A stretch of 25,571 nucleotides of DNA from Kiritimatiellia bacterium (lineage in GTDB: Bacteria; Verrucomicrobiota; Kiritimatiellia; UBA8416; JABMPJ01), in assembly GCA_029939545.1 (NCBI GenBank), contig JAOZSS010000004.1, forward strand, positions 1 through 25,571. Direction: 5' to 3'. Each line of letters opens with the position of its first letter. Within the stretch, counting starts at the first letter, position 1. Shown here piece by piece: positions 8,392-17,500 of this stretch. Position numbers and translations under genes: made by a program. The notes under the pieces were generated by a model. The model worked only from the letters and a program-made list of their open reading frames with translations, made no database searches and was not told where the DNA came from.

Positions 8392-8447
8392 ACTGCCTAC
8401 TGCCTACTGCCTACTGTCTACTGCCTACTGTCTACTGTCTACTGCCT
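8392..8447. repeat. Eight-unit heptamer tandem repeat
   Basis: Eight perfect-length units of ACTGCCT or ACTGTCT follow each other without a gap, in the order C, C, C, T, C, T, T, C at the variable fifth base. The array lies in the gap between the Amuc_1102-like stop at 8455 and the pilM start at 8340. It is not coding in the chosen gene model. The C/T variation shows that units have been duplicated and have drifted. Copy-number change would alter the distance between two co-transcribed genes by 7 nt steps. Confidence 0.95.
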
Positions 8448-8454
8448 ACTTCAC

Positions 8455-9096
8455 TTACGGCTTGATCGTTTCGTAGGCATCCACATCCACAAGAGCAAAA
8501 GGCGTCTGGCCTCGGTTCAGCAGATACTTGTCCCGCTTCTTAACCAAGGCGCTCCCCACCACGTTGGAGTCCTTCCACCATATTTTACTGGGTAGCTTCG
8601 TGGCTGCTTCGGTTTCCTGGGCCACCATCTCGCCCTTGTGGAAGATCTCGACCGCGAACGCCGCTGGCATGCCGTAGCGCTCAATCGTGTTCGGGCGCAG
8701 GAACACCGTGGCCAGATGACCACGGCCCTTGGCAATATCGACGTAGCTCACACGGGCCGTATAATAGGAATAGGCTTTCTTGCCCTCGATCTTCCCGATC
8801 CCAAGCACGTGAAACTCGAAGGTCAGCTCGTCCGTCCACTCTTCCCGCGTATCGTACTCCACGATGAACTGGTGCCACGTGCCGGGCCGGGTCACCCCCT
8901 TGGAAACCGAGGTGTCATATTGCGGCGTCTCAATCTTGGAATCGCCGCCCTGCCACCCGAGCTTGCGGAACCGCACGTTGTCACCGGCACCGGCCGCGGC
9001 GGGAGCGGCCCTGAGCTGTTGAGTAAACGTCATGCCGACCATCAGGAGAAGAAACAAAACGGCGGGCAGTCGACAGGTCACAAAACGTCTCTTCAT
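8455..9096 (-). CDS. Amuc_1102-like secreted pilus-associated protein
   Basis: This 213-residue protein has a clear signal peptide (KRRF, a Leu-rich core, then QLRAAPAAAG) and a beta-rich body. The body includes PGTWHQFIVEYDTREEWTD, YYTARVSYVDI and FAVEIFHKGEMVAQ. It has no prepilin motif, so it would be a periplasmic or surface accessory. The call as Amuc_1102 family rests mainly on its place directly upstream of the PilM homologue in the same five-gene order; its function is not known. I start at ATG 9096, where AGGAG lies 9 bases upstream; a GTG at 9099 directly precedes it. It is the first gene of the five-gene unit. It has its own candidate promoter at 9168-9196. Confidence 0.72.
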   Translation of the reverse strand: MKRRFVTCRLPAVLFLLLMVGMTFTQQLRAAPAAAGAGDNVRFRKLGWQGGDSKIETPQYDTSVSKGVTRPGTWHQFIVEYDTREEWTDELTFEFHVLGIGKIEGKKAYSYYTARVSYVDIAKGRGHLATVFLRPNTIERYGMPAAFAVEIFHKGEMVAQETEAATKLPSKIWWKDSNVVGSALVKKRDKYLLNRGQTPFALVDVDAYETIKP

Positions 9097-9131
9097 CACT
9101 CAGCGCTCCTCTCTCTCTTCGACACAGGCGA

Positions 9132-9146
9132 GACCTTAGGAAGGTC
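9132..9146. promoter_or_regulatory. Inverted repeat in the leader of the Amuc_1102-like gene
   Basis: GACCTT-AGG-AAGGTC is a perfect 6-bp inverted repeat, about 15-30 bases downstream of the expected start from the promoter at 9168-9196 and upstream of the ribosome binding site. It could be an operator or a short leader hairpin. There is no T-tract. Confidence 0.3.
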
Positions 9147-9167
9147 GATCATGCAGATAGAGCCGCT

Positions 9168-9196
9168 ACTATACGAACGACAGAGACCGAAAGCAA
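9168..9196 (-). promoter_or_regulatory. Candidate promoter of the Amuc_1102-to-secretin operon
   Basis: On the minus strand TTGCTT (9196-9191) and TATAGT (9173-9168) are exactly 17 bases apart. The -10 matches five of six consensus bases; the -35 is weaker (three of six). Transcription would begin near 9161, about 65 bases before the ATG. The five genes below it are close-packed, so this is a plausible main promoter. Confidence 0.4.
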
Positions 9197-9224
9197 GACC
9201 TCTCACACCGCATCTGCGCGACAC

Positions 9225-9875
9225 CTAAGGCCTCGCCTCAAGGTGCCCATCTACAAAGACCACATTGGCCCGCGACTTATGTCGAAATGCCATTTCGTTC
9301 GTCGAGGTGAAGAACGACCCCACGAACTGACCGCCCTCTTCCTTGTCCAGCCGCGCTTCTTCCGGCTCGCCGAACATGATCTTTCTGCTCGCATCGCGCA
9401 GTGCCAGGGCATTGACAGCGGCGGTGCCCGCCTCCCCGCAAAGATCCGAGTGCATAGCGTAGCTGCGCACTACCTCCACATTGTTCTCTGCGGCGTTCTT
9501 CACATGCGTCGGGCAGGCATAGACCTCCATCCGGTTGCCCATGTACTTCCAGAGATCTCCGCCACGAATATTCATTTCTCCATCCGGCCCTATGAAGGTA
9601 TATCCTGGAGTGTCCCAGTCAGGCCAGTGGATCCACCCTGTGTGCCGTCGGTCGACGTCATCAAGATAGCTGGCACCCCGACAGTAGTACCCGCCCTCGG
9701 TGGCCTTCATAGCCATGCCCGCATGAAGCTGCTTGAGGTTTGAGGCACAGCGCTTTGTCCACGCCTGCTCCCGAACCCGGCTCATGTTCGGCATGATTAG
9801 AGCGGCCAATACCCCCATGATCGCAATCACCACCAGCATCTCGATCAGTGTAAACCCGCGATACCACCGCACCAT
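9225..9875 (-). CDS. Prepilin-type protein with C-terminal H-X9-DG motif
   Basis: The mature-type start MVRWYRG|FTLIEMLVVIAIMGVLAALIMP is a textbook class III prepilin leader, with Gly7 before the cleavage site and Glu at mature position 5. After the N-terminal helix, a globular domain carries conserved-looking cysteines (RCASN, YACPTHVK, DLCGEAG). It ends with H-X9-DG (RHKSRANVVFVDGHLEA), a C-terminal motif frequent in planctomycete and verrucomicrobial pilin-like proteins. It is likely a major or minor filament subunit inserted in the inner membrane and processed by a prepilin peptidase not encoded here. I start at 9875 because GGGAGG lies 6 bases before that ATG; an upstream in-frame extension lacks support. 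It is divergent from the exported protein at 10141, with its own candidate promoter. The exact pilus it joins is inferred from the neighbouring machinery. Confidence 0.87.
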   Translation of the reverse strand: MVRWYRGFTLIEMLVVIAIMGVLAALIMPNMSRVREQAWTKRCASNLKQLHAGMAMKATEGGYYCRGASYLDDVDRRHTGWIHWPDWDTPGYTFIGPDGEMNIRGGDLWKYMGNRMEVYACPTHVKNAAENNVEVVRSYAMHSDLCGEAGTAAVNALALRDASRKIMFGEPEEARLDKEEGGQFVGSFFTSTNEMAFRHKSRANVVFVDGHLEARP

Positions 9876-9916
9876 AGCGCCTCCCTGTTCCAGAAAAATG
9901 ATGCTCAGAGAGGATA

Positions 9917-9945
9917 TATATAGACATTCCCGGCAGCAGCGGCAA
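9917..9945 (-). promoter_or_regulatory. Candidate promoter of the H-X9-DG prepilin gene
   Basis: On the minus strand TTGCCG (9945-9940) and TATATA (9922-9917) are 17 bases apart, about 40 bases before the ATG at 9875. Each hexamer matches four of six consensus bases, so this is moderate support only. Confidence 0.35.
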
Positions 9946-10029
9946 GTCAAATGCAGCGAAGAGTCACCATTCTTCAGCGCTGAGCCAAATGCCCCCACGC
10001 GAAGCCGCCAGAAATATCGAAAGTTGCGA

Positions 10030-10058
10030 TTGACTATACCAGCTGAGCGGACTACAGT
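10030..10058 (+). promoter_or_regulatory. Candidate promoter of the 406-residue exported protein
   Basis: TTGACT (10030-10035) and TACAGT (10053-10058) are exactly 17 bases apart. They match five and four of six consensus bases. Transcription would start near 10065 and give a leader of about 75 nt before the ATG at 10141. It is back-to-back with the minus-strand promoter at 9917-9945, about 85 bases away. The leader contains a small hairpin CTGCA-TGG-TGCAG. Confidence 0.45.
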
Positions 10059-10140
10059 TAGGGCAGAGTATAGATGAGGTGTTGTTTCTCTGCATGGTGC
10101 AGGTACAGCATAATCTTAAACCCTTACTTGGAGGTGTTCC

Positions 10141-11361
10141 ATGAGTTTTCTCAAGCGTCACTCGTGCCGCCGGGGCTCAGCAGCCATGCTGATCCTCATC
10201 GCGGTTGCCCTACTTCCTGCTGCGACCGCATGTGCGGCCGGTGCAGTGAGAACGAACTCGCTCCCCTATGCCAACAACTTCGAGGCCTCGCCCGGATCGT
10301 CGATCATCTCGACCGCCCCGCTCGGGTGGAGTGCTGCCGACACAAACTATGCGGTTGTCGTTACCACGAACTACTCGCCATCTGCCGGCTACCCACTCTC
10401 GGGTGCCCACACCGCAGTAGCGAAGCTCAGCACTGATGGCAACACCATTACGAACATCCTTTCGGGATCGAATAATACGAATGCACAGTATTGGATCGAC
10501 ATGAACATCAGGATGGTCAGCAACGACTCTGAACCATCTTCCATAACGAACGACTCCGGGATTCAGACGGCCATGTATCTCAGCTCCAGCAGCAATCTGG
10601 TTCTCTATCATGCCATGCCGGACAATCCGGCGATATTCGATACCGCATCGACCAACTACTTCACCACACTGAGCCATACGGCCATCGAGAATGACAGCTG
10701 GCATCGGTTGACCTTGGAGTTGGATTATTTTACAGCCGATGACATTTACGCGCTCGACCATGAGTTCGTTAGAGTTCTATTGGATGGTACGGCTATCTCG
10801 AATGCTACCTGGGCATGGGATATCAACAATCTTGGAGCCGGGCCGGGCGGCGAGTGGTTCCTCTGCGCCAATTCCGATTCGAGCTCCAATCGCCTTCTCA
10901 GCGCCGCCCTGCTGTCCGGTACGGGACACTTCGACGACTTCGTCGTCACAAATGGCGCGCCATCCTACACGGTATCCACATTCACGAACGGTGTTCCGGG
11001 GTGGTGGCTGGCTAACTACACCTTGACCCAGGATGATACCGCATCAGGAGCCATGTACGACGACGGCGATGCCCACCCGGCATGGGCAGAGTGGCTCCTC
11101 GGAACACATCCAAAGGTCAGCAACGACTTCACCCTTGTGGTCGAATCGAACGGCGGCACCAACTTCCTGAAGTGGGTGACGGATGCCAACCTGGATACGG
11201 GTGCTGACGGGACCATCCTCCTGAGGAAGAGTACGAATCTACTGGAAGGCTATACTTCCACCAATGACTCTAATGCACGTAGCACCTTGGTCGCAGGCAC
11301 CAATACGTGGGAAGATACCGGCGGCGATGCCATGTATCGACTCGGCGTCACCACTGACTAG
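10141..11361 (+). CDS. Exported protein with jelly-roll (LamG-like) domain
   Basis: This 406-residue protein has an N-terminal signal peptide (KRHSCRR, then LILIAVALLPAATACAAG). A Ser/Thr/Asn-rich beta domain begins LPYANNFEA, the usual opening of concanavalin-like jelly-roll domains in exported Kiritimatiellota proteins, and spans about residues 40-280. Residues 284-325 (GVPGWWLANY to EWLLGTHP) look like a decayed thrombospondin type-3-like module: the spacing GxPxWW to EWxxGTxP is kept, but most calcium-ligand Asp residues are lost. The start is set by GGAGGTG at 10130-10136, 4 bases before the ATG. It is transcribed on its own: a promoter lies upstream and a strong terminator directly after the stop. 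No enzymatic motif is visible. It may be a surface or secreted binding protein; export through the neighbouring machine is a guess. Confidence 0.85.
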   Translation: MSFLKRHSCRRGSAAMLILIAVALLPAATACAAGAVRTNSLPYANNFEASPGSSIISTAPLGWSAADTNYAVVVTTNYSPSAGYPLSGAHTAVAKLSTDGNTITNILSGSNNTNAQYWIDMNIRMVSNDSEPSSITNDSGIQTAMYLSSSSNLVLYHAMPDNPAIFDTASTNYFTTLSHTAIENDSWHRLTLELDYFTADDIYALDHEFVRVLLDGTAISNATWAWDINNLGAGPGGEWFLCANSDSSSNRLLSAALLSGTGHFDDFVVTNGAPSYTVSTFTNGVPGWWLANYTLTQDDTASGAMYDDGDAHPAWAEWLLGTHPKVSNDFTLVVESNGGTNFLKWVTDANLDTGADGTILLRKSTNLLEGYTSTNDSNARSTLVAGTNTWEDTGGDAMYRLGVTTD

Positions 11362-11385
11362 CATTTGCAGAATTGCCAATGCGAG

Positions 11386-11424
11386 AACGCGGTTCCGGAC
11401 CATTCCGGGACCGCGTTTTCTTTT
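11386..11424 (+). terminator. Strong intrinsic terminator
   Basis: AACGCGGTTCCGGA (11386-11399) pairs with TCCGGGACCGCGTT (11404-11417) through 14 bp with a single G-T wobble, around the loop CCAT. The T-rich run TTTTCTTTT (11416-11424) follows. It starts 25 bases after the stop of the 406-residue protein and separates it from the giant gene. Confidence 0.92.
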
Positions 11425-11577
11425 GCACAATCTTTACATCAGTTTGACAATCCCGGACTCGTCTCGGCCCCGAATATCCACTATAGTATGGATAGATGGA
11501 AAGGGGGTCTCTTGCCCCTGTATGGCACAGGTCGTGCTGCTTAAGGCAGGTACGGAGAGAAACGGTAGGTGTTTCAA

Positions 11578-14500
11578 ATGCGATCGATGGCTCCAATATG
11601 GCTCTTAATGGTGGGACTCGTGGTGACGGCACTCCCCTTTGCCGCAGCCGATCCCTACAGCCAGGGGTTTGAATCCGGCTGGACAACCGACAGCTTCGTT
11701 ACCGAAACAAATGCAGACGGCTGGGTGGTCTCGGAAGGAATAATTCGTGGTGGCGGGATCGGATATCCCACTCCTCAGGGGTCCTACGCCTGTTTCCTTA
11801 ATCAACTCAACGGCGACACCCCTCCCGAACCCTATATTGAGACCCCCGCCCTGACCAACGGCGTGGGCACGCTCAGCCTCGATCTCGGAGGAAGAGGCGG
11901 CAAGCCGCAGGAGTTGACCGTAGAGGTATCGACGAACGGCACCATATGGACCATCTATTCCGTTCTCACAAACAACACCCAGACAAGTTGGGAGAGTTTC
12001 AGCGTTCCGATCGACTATTACGGCACTCAGTACCTGCGCCTGCGGAAGACCGACGACGACGGAGACAGCGGAACCTTTCTCGGCGTTGAGGCTATTCAGA
12101 TCACACGTCCCCCCTCCTACGTCGAGGTCACCGACGTTGTACTCGCTCCATCACAACCTGTCATCCTGACGGCCACGACCAATACCGTCACCATCGTTCC
12201 GCATGAAGGGGCCGACAACTTGGACCCAGTCCTCCTCATCTACAGCACGGATGGCGGTGCCTCGTTCGCAACCAACGACCTGCTCCCTTCCGTAAGCAAC
12301 CAGCACGTCACTACCTTCCCTGGCATTCCCGCACAGAGCGCCCCCGGCACGGTGGTCGATTACTACATCGAGACGGTCTTCGATGATGTGGTGCAACCCA
12401 CTCGCACCAACTGGTGGCCCGAAGGGGCACCGGGTGTTACAACGAATTACGTGGTCGATTGGCGCCCCTCCGATATTTTCACGAACTCCACCTACAGCGG
12501 CTGGGCGTTGACCAATGGCCTGATCTACCAGGGCTATGCCTGGTTCAATGTCTTGGGTCAGGGATCAGGCACCCCCTCTTTAACCTCCATGCACCTCCCG
12601 AATGGTGTCGGGATCGTGTCGTTCGACATGAAGAACAACCTCTCCACGAATCCAGTCGTGTTCGAGATTCAGCAGTCTACTAACGGGATCAATTGGAACA
12701 CCACGTTGGCGACCGTCACCAACCTATCCAGCGTATTCACAAACTACTCCCTCACCGTGAATTTCTACGAACCCGCCTACGTGCGTATCGTCAAGACCGG
12801 CGACGACACCAGTGCCTATCACCACCTTGTGATCGACAACCTATCCGTGACCGAACCCGCTTCCTACGTCCTCTTTTCCAACCTGGTTGTGAACCCGGAG
12901 CCACCTTCCTCTGGAGGAACGGCAGATGTGAGTGTCGATATAGAGCCCTTTGCCGGGGCCAACAACCTCTTCGCCCGGCTCTACTACGCATTCAGCGACA
13001 CCAACCGCCCGTTTGCCGACACCGTCGACATGGAGTACCTGGGCGACAACCAGTACCGCACACTCGAACCGGTCCCCATCTCGGCACTGCCGGGCGAAAC
13101 GTTCAACTTCTACGTCGAAACCACCTTCCAGGGCAGCAATCCCGACTCACCCTCCTCCTCCCCGGAAGACGGCATTCATCAGCGCTTCATAGGAGCACCC
13201 CCGATTGAAACCACCTATACCAATGTGCTTGTTGTCGGCAGCGCGACCACCAACCTCTTTGCCGCCACCACCCACTTCTGGCGTGGTGTCATCGACGCCA
13301 CGGGCAGCCTGACCACTCCCAGCTTCTACTTCCAGACCGAATCCAACACCTGGGGCGATGCCGTGCAGACCTCCAACACAACCCCCTTCGTCGGCGCGGC
13401 CGATCTAGGTACAAATATCACGATTCAGGAGACGCTCAACCGCTATCTCTATTTCGCCTTCTTTGACGGCGCATCCAACGAGTCCTACCAGGTTTCCGAA
13501 TGCGAATATGTCAACTTCAACGCGTGGAACGAGACCGTCTTCGGCGAACATACCAACCCTGATGGATGGCGGCTCTACGGCGGACGCATGAACGACACAG
13601 CCGACACCAACGAAACCGCCCGGGCATTTGACGGGCGCTATGCCATGATCAGGTATGACCAAACCAACGAGTACCTGCGTTCCCCCTCCCTGCCAAACGG
13701 AATGGGCAGCATCAGCTTCTGGTACCGCAACTGGCACGACGATGCGGCCCAACCGGCCGCCTTCCGTATCCGAACCGCATCAAACAGCAGCGGCCCATGG
13801 ACCGAGGTCGCACTGGTAACGAACATTCTCTCAGCGGACTGGCTCTACTTCTCCATCTCCATCTCAGACACATCTGTGGCCTATGTCCGCGTCGATAATG
13901 CTTCTGATATCGAGACGCAGGCCTGGCTCTGCCTGGACGAGGTGGCCATCACCGAGCCCGGCTCTTCGATCTCTTTCGGCACGGCAACCAACAGCCCGGC
14001 ATCCCCCATTCTTGGCGATTCCGTCACGGTGAGCGTGCCTGTCACGCCGTTACGGGGTGCCACGAACCTGGCCTGCTCCCTCCTTTATCGTTCAGGAAGT
14101 AGCGCGCCGTTCACGGCCATTCCGGCCGCGCTGAACGGCGACATCTTCAGCGCCGAGATTCCACCCTCTCCGCAAGGCACGATCGAGTACTACTTTGTCT
14201 GCACCTACGACGGCATTGAACCCGCCCCCAGGTCGGATCCCTCCGATGCCCCCGACAGCGTGCATAGCTTCGTCGTCTCCGGCGACCTGCCGCCGGAACG
14301 GTTCCAAGATTTCGACGACGATCCCGGATGGACCATCGGCAATGACTTCACCAACCAGACGCATGAGGGCTGGGAGATATGGGACTCCCGCGTTGCGGGT
14401 ACAGGTATCGGCAAGGTGGCGCCTTACTCGGTACCCTACAAGTGTTCATTGAATGCGCTGCTCGATGGCGGCGCGGATGCAGGGCAGCCGGGAGCGCCCT

Positions 14501-17500
14501 ATCTCCTGTCGCCTCTGACTTCCAACGGCCTGGGAAGCATTACCTTCTTCTCCCGGTCCAGGTTCAGCACCCCGCAGACCTCTGCGGTACAGACCAAGCC
14601 CAGTGGAGGCGTCACATGGACCACCGTGGCTCAATACACGAACAGCTCTACGGCCTATGTAACGAACTCCGTGTTCCTCAACACCTACCAGGATCTATTC
14701 GTTCGGATCATCAAACTCGACGATCAAGGCAAGAAGAACCAGTTCCTTGCCATCGATGACGTCCTGATCACCTACCCACCCTCGGACGTCACCGTCAGCA
14801 ACGTCTGTCACGCCCCCGCCTATCCGGCCCAGAACCAGGATCTATCCGTCTATTGCGATATCGGACAGATCAACCCGAACTACCCCGCTTTCGGCTTCGA
14901 CCCCGTCATCATACACCGCCAGGGCAGCGGCCCGTGGTCGACCAACAGCATGAGCCTGACCGGCGGCAACAACTATAGCGGCACGATTCCCGCCTATCCG
15001 CCCGGTAATGTGGAGTATTATATCCGCTGCGATTTCGACGGCGTTTATTATCAATCCGGAAGCTATACGGAAGATCGCAGCCCAGCCTTCTCTCCGGATG
15101 CCGAGCACACCGAGGCCCTGCCCGCCAGCTTCTACGACTACAATGTACGCTACTACCGCTCCGACTTCGATACCGTCGCCGTCACCGGCAATTTCGATAC
15201 CGTCGAAAGCGAGCTAATCAACAACGATACCTGGCAGGGACTGTTCTTCGTCGGCTCGACCAATCAGCTAACCATCGGCCTCAACGGTACCGGATATGCA
15301 CTGAACAGCCAGCAGAGCCCCAGCAATACGTTCTGGGGCGACTCCGACCAGTGGCAGGCAAACCTTCCCGCCGTCGGCACACTGGACCTGAACGGGTCGA
15401 ATATTGTCTTCAACGGTTCCTTCAGCGGCTACTACCTCCTCCGGTTCGATATGGAGACCGGCGAGTATCGCATCCTCGCCGCCGACTGGCAGGACTTCAA
15501 CTCCTGGCCGCTTCACGACACCCAATTTGCCGAAGGGGCTCAGGGCGACTCCCCGGCCAGCGAGCAGGAGACCTTCAACGACTGGGCGCTCAGCGCCGAC
15601 GAGTCGATCACGACCTACTTCGAGGGCAACTGGACCAACCGCTTCGACTGGCAGACCTCGGAGGTGAGTGAGTTCGATGTAACGGACAATTACTGGCTGG
15701 CCGAGAAGTTCAGGATTGTCAACCCAGACACAAACTCAAACCGCCGAATCGAGTTCCGCGATATCGCCGGTGAGGGTCGCCTGCGGCCGCACTTCGACCA
15801 TTACAATCCCCTCTTCACGCCGAACCTGCGCGGAGCGGGAACGCTATCGTTCAAGTATCGCGCCACTGACACGAATATCTATCAGGCTGTCTGCACTAAG
15901 ACGGGCAGTCTCAATTGGTCGAACTACACCTACACCGCTTCCGTCGTGGGCGAAGGGGACAACACGGACGAAGGATGCTACTGGTCACTGCTCTACCACT
16001 ACGAGAATCCGGCCAACTACTACGAGATGCGGGTGATCACGACCAATAAGAATCAACTCGTCATGCAGATCGTCAAGCATTTCGGCGGTGTTGAGTCTAC
16101 GGTGAACACCAGCACCGCGTTCTCAGGTAAGCTGAACAACAACGCATCGATACAGGTGAAGGTCTTCGTTGACGGCAGTGGCGTTGATCACTGGGGTTAT
16201 TACAACGGAGGAAACTGGAAGGTCCGCTATCTCAACGAGACCACCGACATCATCGGCGCTGGTCGCATCGGTCTCGCCGCCCGCGACGTCAACATGGTGG
16301 TTGACTCCGTCACCGTATCCGATGGAGAGAGCTACGAGGAAGACTTCGACTCGACCCCCGCTGACTGGCCCCTTGGCACAACGTGGCTCTTCGATGCCGG
16401 CTCCGGCACCTACCGCCGCGAAGGACGCTATACCGGTGGTGGACTGGAGTTCACGGTCTATTCTGCTCTACTGATACCGCCGAGCTATTCGCTTGAGAAT
16501 GAGCTGAACTGGGTCGCGGAGGTTGTCTACACGAATATCACCACGCTGGGGTATGTGCAAACCACGGCGAATATACACCGTCCCGACACCTACGCAACGT
16601 CCATCCTCAAGCACACCGACGGCTACGGAAGCCTCCGGTTTGACGATCTCAAAGCGACAGGCTGGCAGGGCGATGATGTGACACACAACACGCCATCGTC
16701 CGCCTGGATTCTGGGCGATGGATGGATCGACAATGACGATCCGTACGACGGCAAGTACTGCGAACTGCGCGCCTCGCGCGGCATGTACACCACCGACCAC
16801 AACCAGTTCTTGCGCTCTCCGCTGATGAGCAGCGCCGGTCCCGTCACCTTCATGTATCGCACGGATGGGTCGGATGCCGAGATCCAATTCCGATGGAAAC
16901 CCGATGGGGGCTCCTACAGCACCGTCACCAACGACACTCTTCCCGGCACAACGGAATGGACCAGTTACTCTTACCCGGTCGAAACCAACGCCCCCGGGTT
17001 TGTGCAGCTCGCACACGTTTCTTCCAACCTCAGCACCCGTCTCTTTATCGACAACCTGACCTTCTTCGACTACCACGAGGGTGACACCAATACATGGATC
17101 GCTTATAATGCCCTCCTTACCGAACAGCAAGAAGACAAGCTCTACCTCACCGAGGGACGCAGCGGATACCTCAACCACGATGACGACACCGATACGCTGT
17201 TCAACCGCGTCTTCACGGACGCGCCCTACATTCGCTCGCCCTACCTGCGCGAAGGTATCGGCGAAATCAGCTTCTGGTATCGCAACTGGTCCACCAACGG
17301 TGGCCTCGATACCAGCCTTCTCGTCATCGAGACATCCCCCGACACCACAACATGGACACCCCTGGCCTCGCTTGCCGTCGACAACGACGTCTACACTCGT
17401 CATGTCATCACCGTCTACGACGTAGACAACCACTATGTCCGGTTCCGGAACGACACCTCCGGCGACGTACCAGACCGTCTCTGCCTCGACAGCATCCTCG

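Noticed and set aside
8392..8447. CRISPR-like array
   Set aside because: The units are 7 bp with no spacers, so it is a simple tandem repeat.
6805..8595. 596-codon plus-strand open frame opposite pilM
   Set aside because: It is antisense to the well-supported pilM and runs through the heptamer repeat; its composition is rich in His, Arg and Gln with no domain.
11425..11577. Promoter TTGACA plus TATAGT before the giant gene
   Set aside because: The two hexamers are about 33 bases apart, far outside the 16-19 range, so they cannot form one sigma70 promoter. A cyclic di-GMP riboswitch was considered, and the conserved core bases are not there.
16468..17433. 321-codon minus-strand open frame inside the giant exoprotein
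   Set aside because: It is an out-of-frame shadow of a strongly modular plus-strand gene and lacks a family match or ribosome binding site.
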